From the NCBI GenBank assembly GCA_025738555.1, contig JAOVFP010000005.1, forward strand, positions 124,001 to 188,000: a DNA stretch of 64,000 nucleotides, in the 5' to 3' direction. Of this stretch, positions 37,310-48,031 are shown in pieces; positions within the stretch are counted from its first letter, which is position 1; every line of letters begins with the position of its first letter. The translations under genes and the position numbers were made by a program. The notes under the pieces were generated by a model. That model searched no databases. It saw only the letters and a program-made list of their open reading frames with translations, and was not told the origin of the DNA. The stretch is from Cyathus striatus (lineage: Eukaryota; Basidiomycota; Agaricomycetes; Agaricales; Nidulariaceae).

Positions 37310-37515
37310 AATGGCAGACAGGGGGGGGAGTAAAAGGGGGTGATGATGCATGTGCGTGGGTGGATGTATGCGTTGAGGGTGATAGTGGGGTATGTGGGTG
37401 GCAGGTGCATGTCGAGTGGGTGTTGAAGGGGGGCATAGCGATGGGGGAGGGGGTTGAAGGGGGGTGATGATGGGGGAGGGCGTTGAAGGGGGTGAAAATG
37501 GGGTACGCACATGGA
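37310..37515. repeat. G-rich low-complexity block upstream of KDZ copy 1 gene
   Basis: The plus strand carries many G4-G6 runs separated by short spacers such as TTGAAGG, TGATGAT and GTGGG. It has G-quadruplex potential. The matching C-rich block in copy 2 is at about 43.15-43.25 kb. Frames through it are composition artefacts. Confidence 0.6.
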
Positions 37516-37529
37516 AGCACACATTGAGG

Positions 37530-37765
37530 GATTGGCTGGAGCTCTGTGACAATCCTGTGATTGCTGACGAATTTCACTCGTCTCAGATCCTTTTTCCCCC
37601 CTATCATCATCCCTCTCGTTTGTCTTCACCTCCAACTTTCGCACTCGTTCATTCTTTCCGTGTTCATTAATGTCACACCGTTTTCTTTCTTTCACATCTT
37701 CCTGCCTCTCTGTAATTTCCATGCTCATTCACCTGGTCCTCCCTGTATGAACCTTTGAATAGCAC
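37530..37765 (+). repeat. Dispersed 260-bp repeat, copy B
   Basis: Same family as 9961-10224, sharing CACTCGTCTCAGATCCTTTT, AATGTCACACCGTTTT and GAATAGCAC at the end. It separates two composition blocks of the KDZ copy 1 5' region, so it is either a later insertion or was inherited with the element. Confidence 0.75.
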
Positions 37766-37929
37766 TTTATTGCTGATGTTCGTGTGCTCTCCATGCAGTA
37801 GCCCCCATTCTGTCTTCTTTATTACCATTACTTTCTTCCTATCCACTGGCAAATGGAAATGTGAGTGGAGAATGTGACCCACGTGGAAGAGATTGCACCT
37901 ACAGTTCCGTTCATCCTGGTGGAGGATCA

Positions 37930-38755
37930 ACATAGTGGCCGTTTCGGCACTGCCGCCACAACTTCCGCATGCTTCCCAATTGTAACAGGTGCATGCAGGC
38001 CTAAGTTACGCATCTCTTATTGAAGGGGAAGAAAGGATATGAACTGACATGGGTTCCCCTCTAGTTGACTTCCCACTCCCTTCTCCCTCTTGATGTGTCC
38101 CCCTTCCTGATGTGCCCCTTCTCATTGACACGTTCCCCTCCACGTTGACATGTTCTCCCCTGGTTGTTGTGCCTCCCCCTCCTCATGGAAGCGTGCTTCC
38201 ACCTCGTACTGCCTGCCTCCATGCACCCCTGGACTCATTGATGTGGCGCCCTCCCCTCGTTGTGCCACCCCTGTAGTTGTCGCAGTCCCGCCTCTCGCAA
38301 CCCCCCCTCCTCGTTGGAATGCCCTCCTCCTCGGCCTCGTAACCCCCTCATTGACAGGTTCCCACCTCCTCGTTGACGTGTTCTGCCTTCCTCATCGACA
38401 TGTCCCCCCACTATGTAGTGCCCATCTAGATGCACACCTCCCTCCATGCATCTCCCGATTCGTCGATGTTGCACCCTCCCCTCGTTGTGCACCCCCTGTC
38501 ATTGTGTCAGCGCCACTTCTCGCGTTCCCCGTCCTCGTTGTGCCTCTGCCCTACACATCGACGTAGCACCCCCTCTCCATGTGTGCCTCCCTCCATGCAC
38601 TCCCAGGCTTGTTCACGTAGCACTCTTCCCTCGCTATGCACCCCCTCTCGTTATTGCACTACCCCCTCTCATTGATGTGGCGCCATCCTTCTCGTTGTGC
38701 ACCCCCTCTAGTCACCGCCCCCTCTCGTTGCGCCCCCCCCCCCCCTCCTAGTGAT
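37930..38755. repeat. C/T-rich degenerate repeat block
   Basis: The plus strand is dominated by CCCCCTC, CTCGTTG, TGTGCCCC and GATGTGGCGCC words recurring at irregular spacing, ending in a run of C. It resembles the composition-biased blocks upstream of KDZ copy 2. Long open frames here (up to 138 codons) come from lack of A/T-rich stops and are not taken as genes. Confidence 0.6.
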
Positions 38756-38799
38756 TTGCATGCAGATCCATTTATCTCTACAGTAAACATCTAGATATA

Positions 38800-40951
38800 A
38801 TAATGTAAAGGCCATGGTGCTGTTGGCACCTAAACAAACAAATAAAAGTCGTCAATATGGAAAAATGTTGAGATCATAGATATTTGAAGAAAAGAGGTAA
38901 ATTAAACAGTAAATTGTGAAACATAACACATACCAATGAATAGAAAGAATAAAATTAGGGAGAGATAGTAGACATGATCTTGGTTCAGCATGATATATTT
39001 TATTGTGTTCCTGCAACATTCAAGTTAATGTACGAGTGTTGGCAATGGAACAAAAACGGTCCCTTCTCATGCAAAATGGTCACTCTCTCCTGCAGCATCC
39101 GTCTGCTCCATTGGTAAGTCGACCTCATTCTCAATCTACTTAGGTAGTGGGCCCTGCCGCTTGCCGGCCCTATTTCTTTATAAATTTAACCATGTAAATT
39201 TGGAAAAGAGTGCTTTTCATACTTAAAGTAAGTATCCACAAATTGGGCACATACCAATTATGAAATGTGTTCCAATTTTTACAACGCCCTAAATAGAATT
39301 CACTGCAAGAGCTTATGATGTTGCTCAGAACCTTCCGAAAGTTCAGCTCCGAGGGTGCACACCACCGTTGTGTAGCTGTATGTACAGGGTGCTCGTTGCG
39401 CTGTGCAGTAGTTTGGGCAGCGGGCCCAGATCTATCGGGTACTCGTGTTGATATGGTGCATCGCTCATTTGAACTTACATAAGGACAAGCACTATAACTA
39501 TGGTCAAGTATACATTATGCATTCACTGTAATTACAGTGGATTATTATAAAGATCACTATGTCTGGTGGTCCTCGAGCAGTTTCTGTTCGTAGAAGATCA
39601 CACTCCCCCTATCCAACAGCAACTTTCAGTACATGAATCAATGCCATGCATTCAACCGTGGTTCAAAGCCAATGGAGAAACATCAAAGTGGTGTAAAATC
39701 CTTAGTAAAGTTTGGAAGTTGGTAATCTTGGTTTTATTCACTATAAATGTGCTAATAATATTCTATAGGGTGTATAATTAACCACTTTCATGCAAGAATA
39801 CAGTCAATACATTGAAAAAAAAATTTTATGGACCATATGGTCGACACTATTTTGGGTTGCAGCGCAACACTCTCACTGGAAACACAATATGCTACGACAT
39901 CTCAAATACCGTCATTCACACAAGATCACTATAGAAGAACAAATGAAACTTGGAATTTCGGAAAATTATCAAGGTAATATACTAACATCTCGAGCAGAAT
40001 ATGATGCTTGGCGGTCAAACTAAATGCTCATCACTCAGGATATGTGCGGACAATCTCCATGCTGGATTCATTCAAATGCTAATCCTCATGTTCCGGAATA
40101 TATACTATGCTTAATGTATGCCCCTCAGAGTAGGGGTCATACTTCAACCTTTTATATCCCCTCTCAACACAAGCTTATGGTGCCAATTGTAGATAGTCGT
40201 TCCAATACTTATACATCTCCTTCTACTATACACTATGATCCTTTTATATAATAAGTTACTTGTAAATACATAATTACTCAACTAAATCAGTCCAGATATG
40301 ATTATATAGTGACTCATGAAGTTGCACTGAAGGACCAAGTATGCAAAGGAATGCGAATCGAGTGCGTTAGTTAGAAGCCAAGATGCCGAGCTGCCGGATA
40401 CTTGTTTGCTTCAAGCTTGCTAAGCAGTGCCGGCAAAATGCCGTATCAAGGGTCATCCAAATATGTATTAGTTCAGGCCCCAGGGATAACACCCTCAGAT
40501 CCTGGTCCATATTTCTACGATCTGACGACTCTTGTCTCAAACAACTCAAGGATTTTGCTAGGACCCCCGAAAACTCCCATAGAGGTTGAAGGACGGACTT
40601 GAAGATCGATACGCAGACAGATTTTGGCGGCATAAGGGCCTCCATATGTGGATTGTGGATGATACCTCCAAAATTGGTGAGTTATACACAGATTTCGTCC
40701 TCCGACCTTGTTGAGCACTTTATAAGTGCCAAAATCCGCCACAGGCGCTTAATTAAAAGATCCTATATAAAGTGATGTATGAACTAAAAAAAATCAATAT
40801 TTGTCTGTCTATAAAGTGGTTGGAAGTTCCTTTATTCTGTTACAAAAAACTTCTGCATTTGGTTAATAAATTAGCTATAACATCCATCGTCCGGTTGTCA
40901 TTCTTGCTCCCTCAGTTTTCGACTTATAGCCGATGAAAACACAAATCCAAC
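38800..40951. other. Unassigned sequence with coding-like pieces
   Basis: A minus-to-plus series of pieces at 39.56-40.26 kb reads MSGGPRAVSVRRRSHSPYPT, KKKFYGPYGRHYFGLQRNTL and similar, with frame changes between them. A frame at 40.40-40.60 kb reads YQGSSKYVLVQAPGITPSDP. None is recognised; they may be remnants of a spliced gene or of a transposon. The hairpin motif copy 3 lies at 39143-39181. Confidence 0.35.
39143..39181 (+). repeat. Short dispersed hairpin motif, copy 3 of 3
   Basis: Same motif as at 4502 and 12479: GGTAGTGGGCCCTGCCGCTT, then GCCGGCCCTA and a T-rich end. Confidence 0.7.
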
Positions 40952-40974
40952 ACAAATCTGAGCTCTTTACACTG

Positions 40975-41165
40975 AGCCATGTGTTCCGTACGGAATCCAT
41001 GCAAATTCTGTAATTTGTAAATTAGCTGGGACTTCACTTTAAATTAGTAATTATTCCGCACGGATTCCTTATGGAATCTGTACGGACTGGTAAATTCTGT
41101 ACGGAATATGCAGAACTCCATAACAAAGACTTACACGGAATCCATATGGACCTCTTATGTAATCT
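40975..41165. repeat. KDZ 5' subterminal palindrome array
   Basis: Repeated words TTCCGTACGGAATCC, ATTCCGCACGGATTCC, TCTGTACGGA and ACGGAATCCATATGGA lie within 200 bases of the TIR. Related words occur at the 3' end of the same element (47840-48000). They are likely binding sites for the element's transposase. Confidence 0.75.
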
Positions 41166-41196
41166 GTAATTATAATATGTACTTAGTAAAATAACA

Positions 41197-41285
41197 TACC
41201 ATAGCGTGAATTGAACCCTTAGCTTCCTATTGCTTTGTCAGCAAACATATAGCGCGCTAAACCAGCTGAGCCAACACGGCCTTTA
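41197..41285 (-). ncRNA. tRNA-derived sequence in KDZ 5' region
   Basis: On the minus strand the start GGCCGTGTTGGCTCAGCTGG has an A-box-like segment (TGGCTCAGCTGG), and about 40 bases later GGGTTCAATTC fits a B-box. These are the internal RNA polymerase III promoter elements of tRNA genes. The arms pair poorly and the anticodon region is too long, so a working tRNA is unlikely. It resembles a tRNA-derived SINE head or a relic. A comparable sequence is in the same place in KDZ copy 3. Confidence 0.5.
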
Positions 41286-41689
41286 GACATAACCGCTGGC
41301 TATGTCACATGTCATCACTGTCACTGGCCATCAGTGACCAGTAACTGGTGCCGGTGACACGTCACCGCTGTGCTTTCCACTGTTGATACAGCCTTTCTCA
41401 CCGTCGTCACTCTCCACCCTCACCGTCGTCACCCTCCATTCCCACTACTCAGGCCCCCTCTTCCGCTCTTCACCCTTGCTCATCGCTTCGATCACGCACA
41501 GGTCCCCTCTTTCATCAACACGCCTCATGCTCTTTGCTTTGATCAACGCTGCCATCAATGCAGCTGCTCATCAACATTTGCCGTCATCTCGCTCGCTGGG
41601 TCTTGGGGTACTGCCACATCGGATCTGGCTGGGGTTAGTTATAACGGGTAAGTTCTATATTCATTATTTTTCTATGTCTACCGTACCCC

Positions 41690-42775
41690 ACACCTTCCCC
41701 CTCCACCTCATCTCACAAGTGACGAGGTGTTACGTCTCCTCCCCACTCTCGCACCTCGTCTGGCAAGCGACTGAGGTGCCGTTCCACACCTTGCCCCTCC
41801 ACCTCATCTCACAAGTGACGAGGTGTTATGTCTCCTCCCCACCCCCGCACCTCGTCTTGCAAACGACGAGGTGCCATTCTGCGCCTGCCCCCTGCACCTC
41901 GTCAGGCAAACGACGAGGTGCCGTTCTGCGCCTGCCCCCTGCACCTCGTCAGGCAAACGACGAGGTGCCGTTCTGCCTTCCCCCTCCACCTCGTCTGGCA
42001 AGCGACAAGGTGCGTCTCCTCTCCTCCCCTGCACCTCGTCAGGCAAACGATGAGGTGCCATTCCGCCTTCCCCCTCCACCTCGTCTGGCAAGTGACAAGG
42101 TGTGTCTCTCCACCTCCGCCCTGCACCTCGTCTCGCAAACGACGAGGTGCTGTTCCTCCCCCTCTCCCCTGCACCTCATCTCGCAACTGACAAGGTGCAT
42201 CTCTTCACCTCTGCCCCACACCTCGTCTCGCAAGTGACGAGGTGCGTCCCTCTCCTCTGCCCCACACCTCGTCTCGCAAGTGACGAGGTGCATCTTCTCT
42301 CCTCCACCCGCACCTCGTCCTGCAAGTGATGAGGTGCCATTTATCCTCCCCCCTGCACCTCGTCAGGCAAATGATGAGGTGCCATTCTGCCTTCCCTCTC
42401 CACCTCATCTGGCAAGTGACAAGGTGCGTCTCTCCACCTCCGCCCTGCACCTCGTCTCGCAAACGACGAGGTACCATTCCTCCCCCCCTCCCCTGCACCT
42501 CGTCTCGCAACTGACGAGGTGCATCTCTTCACCTCCGCCCCACACCTCGTCTCGCAACTGATGAGGTGTGTCTTCTCTCCTCCACCCGCACCTCATCCCG
42601 CAAGTGATGAGGTGCTGTTTATCCTCCCCCCTGCACCTCGTCTGGCAAGTGACGAGGTGCCTTCCCTCTCCCCTCCCCACTGCACCTCGTCTCACAAATG
42701 ATGAGGTGCCGTTCCCCCTCCTCCCCCTCTTCCCCTGCCTCCTCATCTCGCAAGTGACAAGGAAGAGCATCATCC
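41690..42775. repeat. Minisatellite of hairpin units
   Basis: Close to twenty units of about 45-60 bp share CACCTCGTC, two to three bases, GCAARTGACGAGGTG, then a C/T-rich spacer. Each core is an inverted repeat that can form a 9-bp hairpin with a loop of about 8. Open frames of up to 284 codons run through it because the period favours them; their translations are pure repeat and I do not call them genes. The same core (CTCGTCGTGCAAGTGACGA) forms the array in KDZ copy 3 at 60.1-60.66 kb. Confidence 0.9.
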
Positions 42776-42779
42776 CCCC

Positions 42780-43130
42780 CTCCTCCGCCTCCTCAGGGAG
42801 GAGAGGGGAGAGTGAAGGAAGGGAAGGGGATAGCGAGTGGAGAGGAGGGGATAGTGAGGGGAGGGGATAGTGTGGGGAGGGGATAGTGTGGGGAGGGGAT
42901 AGTGTGGGGAGGGGACAGCGAGGGGACAGTGAGGGGAGGGGACAGCGAGGGGACAGTGAGGGGAGGGGACAGCGAGGGGAGGGGAGAGCAACAGGAGAGG
43001 ACAGGAGAGGAAGAGAGAGTGGGGAGAGGACAGCGAGGGGAGAGGACAGTGAGGAGAGATGATAGCGAGGGGATATGACAGTGAGGGGAGGGGAAGGGAT
43101 AACAAGCGGAGGGGGCGGCGACGGTGTTGC
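42780..43130 (+). repeat. Purine-rich GGGGA tandem block
   Basis: The strand bias flips sharply at about 42780 from C/T-rich to G/A-rich. Units such as AGTGTGGGGAGGGGAT and AGCGAGGGGACAGTGAGGGG repeat. Four closely spaced G4 runs recur, so G-quadruplex or triplex formation is possible. It ends about 0.7 kb upstream of the transposase start. Confidence 0.75.
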
Positions 43131-43810
43131 TATTTCACACTGCATCGCGATCTCACCGCTATCCGTGTACCCTGTCGTCACCCCCCCCCTTCAATGCCCT
43201 CTCCCCTTATTGTGTGCTGCCGCCTGCATACACACATCGTTGCCCCTCCTTCAGCGCTCCCTTTACCTATTGTTACCTGTAATTATTATACAGTAGACTA
43301 CATTACTAATTAGGGTAGAAATCATGTACCGTAAATACTAAAACAATACATAAATTTATAATAATCAGTGAGATGTGTGTGCTACAGTGAGAATGACAGA
43401 AACTACTTAAATAAATTGATCTCATGCTCAACCTTGTAATTGCTTATAGTACATTACTGCATGTTTGTTATCGCATATGCTGTCATGTATGAATAGATTG
43501 CCAGAAGGCAATCTCACATTGAAATGTATTTTGAGATCAGATCTTGCATTCAAATGTATTTTGAGATCAGATCTCACATTCAAATGTATTTCGCGATCAC
43601 ACACAGTAAACTTTCCCTTATACTATTTATAGATTAGCTGTGAAATCATGATGTCACGTACTCAGGAATAAAAATAAATGGTGTGAACATTCTATTGCCT
43701 TTAAATCTCTACATGCCTCATTCCTCTTTCTCTCTCTTACCACTATCATTACCACTCATCCACCCACATCCACTCAGATCAGAGCTTATCACAACTCACT
43801 ACAACATACC

Positions 43811-46800
43811 ATGCCTCCTCGCAGATCTACTAGGAACAAATCCACCAACATTAATGCCACTACAACCAGTGGCAATACTGACAATCCACCAGAACCTTCA
43901 AATACTCGCAAGCGCACTGTCTCTTCCACTGAAGGTACTACTCAACCTGCTAAAAAGAAGGGCAAAAAGGAGAGTACTGTAGAAGAAGAATCTGAGGGAA
44001 ACAGTGCTAAGAAGAGGAAAGGAAAGAAGGGAAGAGGACAGTATGTAATAATTCATTTATAAAATCGCATTTTAATCATTTTAAATTTTCTTTTCAGTAA
44101 ATCTGCAACACAGCATATTGCTGAAGATGCTAGTGCCAGCTCACCAGTTAAGTTGACAAGGGCTGAACAAAATATCATTGATGATGGCACCTCTGTTGCC
44201 CCCTCAATGACTTTTATTAAGATCCCTATTTCAGTAAACTCAATGGAACCTGTTATGAAAGGACTAGCAAAGAAATATAATCCTATTGCTGATTCTAATC
44301 AGTGGTTTTATATTGTTGATAATGACAGCCCACATTGGCGTCTTTTGGGTAACTTTGAATGTGCCATTGAGGAAAATGAGGAATTTACATGGATTCAGCA
44401 AGGAAATTATGTTATACATGTATTATGTGTAAGTGTTATTTTTATGTATCTTTACAGCTCCAAACTCAACTATACAAATAGTCTTCTTTTCGTCCTTCAG
44501 GTCAAGAAGAGTCAACACTAATTGCAGTTCAGTCTCGCTCTGCATCTCTTTCTACTCGCAATCGATCTGTATCAATGGCTCCATCTGCTGTAACAGAAGC
44601 TGCTGCTGAGCCTCAAGTAATTGCTGCTCGTCTTGGTGTCAGTGCAGATGAACTTAGCTGCACTTTTGAGGATGGAATTAGAGGCCAATATAAGAAGTAC
44701 TTGCTGGCTCTTAAGTATCTTGATATATATAACTCAATGGCAAGGAACAACCAATGGCAAGGAAAAGCACTAAGAAAGAAGGAAATTGTTGATATTTTCC
44801 TGTCCTATTCATACTTTCAGTCCAACCACTCAAAGCTTTTTACAAAGCTATCAAATTATCCTCATTTAATGAAATGGATGGAGGGAAAAGATGATGCTCC
44901 ATCTGACATGGAAGCATGGGGATATGAAAAGACCCAAAAATATACATTTGAGGACCTTAAGACATTTTATGAGAATGGAGGGACACTTGATCCTGACAGA
45001 GCAGTAAGAAAGAAAGTAAAGGGAAAGGGAAAGGGAAAGGGAAAGGGAAAGGGAAAAGTTAAAAGTAAACAGGAGGAGTCAGATGATGAGGATGATGATG
45101 ATGATGATGATGATAATGAGGATGAGGATGAGGATGAGGATGATGATGAGGAGGAGGAAATGGAGAAGAATAAGAATAAGAATAATAAGGGAAAGAACAA
45201 GCAAATGGAGAAAGGAAAGGATAAAGGGAAGGGTAAAGGTAAAGGAAAGGATAAGGAAGTTAAGAAGGCTTCTAAGAAGAAAGCTAAAGAGTAAGCTTAT
45301 TTTATCTTGAATGAATCTTTTTTTCATTTTTAAAATGTAGTATAAAATTTGAGATCTTTGTATTCTATTTCATATGCCAAATTCTTATGCATGTATTCCT
45401 TCAAAGAAAAAGTGTCTTGTATAGTTTTGTAACTGGATGTTCCATTCTAATGGAATTTGTTCTTATTTTTACAACACTTTGGAGATTTAAAGATTGGATA
45501 AATTTTAAGAATACAACTATAAATTTGCACATATGGATTATTTTAATAATGTTGCCAGGAGTATCAGCAAACATGCAGCCCTTTCCTGATATATCATTTA
45601 AAACTTTTAGCAAATTTATCAGTAATAATTATAGTTCAGAAATCTCCTTATCAACAGCCTTAGTAATACTATTTACAGTTACACACAACTGTGACTTATT
45701 AAGTCTTCATGCACGGCAGCACAATCCTAGATATCCTCAGGAGAATAATGTACAAATGACTGCTTGGATGCTTACCTTATCTCGAGCTTTACAAGAACAA
45801 CTTGGAGAGAGATGTAACAAATTGTTTAAAGGTGAACCTGGTGACCAAGCAGATACTACTTTGGCACTGAGCTTGGATAAATTAATGAAGACTCTAAAGC
45901 TTAATCCATGTGAATCATCTGGCAAATTTAAAGGAAACTTAAAGTTAGTATCTCATAAAGAGATTTCACCATCATTTGTTATTTGTCCTGTAACTGCTGT
46001 ATGTCAAAGAAATACATGCCCCCCATTAGCATTGCACTTATCAACAAGTATAAGAGATATTCCTCGAGTTAAAACACAATACTCAGCTGATAGAGAGAAA
46101 GTTTCAATTCCTAATAAAAAAAGTACTCGAGTTTACTTCAATTCTGCAAAGTATGTTAAAGTGGGACAGTCACTGTGGGTGGACAGAATATTTTCAAATG
46201 CAGCTGTCAATGCAATCTATAGCTTTCATGCATCAGCTGCTGCTTACACTCAATTTTGGAATAATAGCTTTTCTGATGAACAAAGCATCACCCGCAGACA
46301 TATTTGGCAGGCATTCATTCAAGAAACTGTTAGAGCCTTAGCTGCTGCACAAGGCATAAATTTAGAAGTTGAAGATGGTCTTTCAATTGATAATCTTACA
46401 CATGAAGCTTATTCTTTACTTGGTGATAATGGAATCATTCGATCTGCTGATAAGCACACTTGTGCTGAGTGTACACATGTCTACCAAGACAGATCTAATG
46501 TGACATCAGAAGTTGACTCTGCTGGTGTGGTAGGAATTGATGAAAACCGATCAGTTCCTGATCTTGTACAATCAGAAAGTACCCAGGAAGATATGAATTC
46601 TGTAAATGTACAAGCAGCAGTAGCAGATATGGAAAATAATGATTCTACAATAAATGAGAATGAGTATGCACCTGTAAAAATGGTGGTACTGGATGGTATT
46701 ATAATGGGCCCAACACACTGTGCATTTGAAGGGTGTACAAGTGAGTTGCATAATGCATGTGGAGGTGTTTTTTGTGAAGTACATGAAGCCTTTTATGGTG

Positions 46801-47729
46801 CATGCTGTCATATTCAAGGTTGCACTAATATAAAAAAGCAAGGTACACAGGCTTGTAATGATCACCAAGCTGAGTGGACAAGATTTCAATCAACTCGTCA
46901 TTCTTCTTATCAAGCTGGTGTAAGGAGAATGCTTCACCACCCAGGAGAACAGAATGAATGGAGTACAGTTAGACCAAGAAATTCTCAGCCACATGATGAA
47001 CCACAACAATCAGCAAATAGAAAAATAAAAAACTACTTTACTCCAGGCAAATACTACTGTGTTGAGACAATATGTGCACCTTGTGGAGTGGTTATTGCCT
47101 GGACAAAATTTGAGGATGCTGAATCACCATACAATATCATGAAGTTCCTTGAGGAGGTATTCCCTACTGAAGAATCTAGACCAGATTATGTATGTATTGA
47201 TAAGGCATGCTTGGTTCTAAGATATCTTCTTCATGAAGATCGAAGAGAGCAGTGGAATACATGGAAAAAAACTACAAGGTTTAGTGTGGACAGCTATCAT
47301 TACACAGGACACAGAGTTTCAGATTATCTCTGCAGAATATTTTGTAATCCTGCACCATTAGATGGATCAGCTCCAAATCTTGTGATTACTGACTTTGATA
47401 AGAATGGACATCCATATTTGAAAAGAGCTTTTAATACACAGGTAAGAGCATATATAATAATGATATAAAATGTTTTAATAACTACTTCTTAATAATAGGC
47501 ATGTGAACAGCTCAATGCTTGGCTTGGTGGCTTTGAATCCATTTTAAAAAAAATGGCACCACATAACTTTGATTGGTTTCTGCATGCCATGTTATTTTAT
47601 CATAGCAAACATGTTATACAAAGGCAGGAAAAAAGAAAGAGACAGGAAGCTACTGATATTGAAGTGCAAGGTGACGTAGTAGATGATGATGATGATGATA
47701 GTTTTCCAGCTGATGATATTGTTCTTTAA
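43811..47729 (+). CDS. KDZ transposase, copy 2, open reading frame intact
   Basis: Exons: 43811-44040, 44098-44426, 44501-45290, 45341-47441, 47499-47729. They join in frame at GT-AG introns of 50-74 bp to give 1227 codons with no internal stop. Plan: basic N-terminus (MPPRRSTRNKST), a conserved segment NQWFYIVDNDSPHWRLLG, then YLDIYNSMARNNQW and EKTQKYTFEDLKTFYENGG. An Asp/Glu tract and a KGKGKG tract follow to about residue 449. Then come the CxC5-like region, CxC6 near 910 (CAFEGCTSEL, GGVFCEVHEAF, GTQACNDHQ) and the KDZ core from about 1018 (VCIDKACLVLRYLL, VDSYHYTGHR, ACEQLNAWL). Compared with copy 1 it lacks about 24 residues that include CNRC, and about 280 residues of the Ser/Asn-rich segment (SVAP joins MTFIK). 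Both deletions are in frame. The start is chosen by match to copy 1. Confidence 0.88.
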
Positions 47730-48031
47730 AAAAATACATACATAGTTTTACATTTTAGACAACTATAGGTAGAAATGATTATGAATTAACAGTTTTTGTA
47801 GTGTTCATTGAGATTTTAAACAGGAAAATTAAGGTATTAAACAGATCTTACAGATTCTGCATAAATCCACACAGAATCCATGCAGAATATGTATGGAATG
47901 TGCACAGAATTATCACCTATAATAATAAAAATAGCCACTATATAAATTCTGTATAGTATCTATACAGGTCTGTACGGGTCTGTACAGATCCGTACAGACC
48001 TCTTGGGGGAGTGTAAATTACTGACAAATCT

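Larger units (their letters stand above)
31265..38793 (-). mobile_element. KDZ transposon copy 1
   Basis: The 3' terminus is clear: CAGTAATTTACACTCCCCCA at 31265, the same as the 3' end of copy 2 read inward. It is followed by a subterminal array of TCTGTGCAGA-like palindromes. The gene runs from 36726 to 31833 on the minus strand. Upstream of the gene are a C-rich block (37.31-37.51 kb as read on the minus strand), an inserted dispersed repeat (37530-37765) and a long G-rich (minus-strand) block to 38.75 kb. The 5' end is uncertain. A degenerate terminus TAGATGTTTACTGT lies at 38780-38793. The 8 bases left of the 3' end (GTACACTG, 31257-31264) are not repeated there, so no target duplication is shown. 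Confidence 0.65.
40960..48023 (+). mobile_element. KDZ transposon copy 2, complete
   Basis: The element is 7064 bp with an 8-bp target duplication ACAAATCT on both sides (40952-40959 and 48024-48031). The left end reads GAGCTCTTTACACTGAGCCA and the right end, inverted, CAGTAATTTACACTCCCCCA. The shared form is NAG-NNN-TTTACACT-NNNCCA. Order inside: subterminal array with TCCGTACGGA words, tRNA-like sequence, CTCGTC minisatellite, purine-rich block, gene, and a 3' array with CTGTACGG/CCGTACAG words. Both arrays share the CCGTACGG-type palindrome, which supports the ends belonging to one element. With TIRs, duplication and an open gene it is a candidate for recent activity. Confidence 0.88.

Noticed and set aside
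38150..38751. Frames of 80-140 codons in the C/T-rich block
   Set aside because: Composition artefact in pyrimidine-rich DNA, with overlapping open frames and no conserved motif.
41197..41285. Functional tRNA gene
   Set aside because: A- and B-box-like segments are present, but acceptor and T stems pair poorly and the anticodon region is too long even allowing an intron.
41383..42561. Long open frames (up to 284 codons) through the CTCGTC minisatellite
   Set aside because: Translations on both strands are pure repeats of the same unit, and three frames are open at once; the openness follows from repeat period and composition.
41690..42775. CRISPR-like array (palindromic repeats with variable spacers)
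   Set aside because: Eukaryotic context with spliceosomal introns; spacers are C/T-rich and similar to each other, repeats vary, and no cas genes are present.
45083..45310. Separate genes in the GAT/GAG repeats of KDZ copy 2
   Set aside because: They are shadow frames of the Asp/Glu- and Lys-rich tract of the transposase exon 44501-45290.
31265..48023. One giant composite element bounded by the inverted CAGTAATTTACACT termini
   Set aside because: Copy 2 has its own left end with a matching 8-bp duplication (ACAAATCT), while the flank at 31257-31264 is GTACACTG. The two outer termini are 3' ends of separate inverted copies.
31265..48023. TET/JBP dioxygenase gene next to KDZ elements
   Set aside because: Such genes are known to be linked to KDZ elements in basidiomycetes, so I looked for one; no frame with an HxD and iron-binding pattern of that family is visible.
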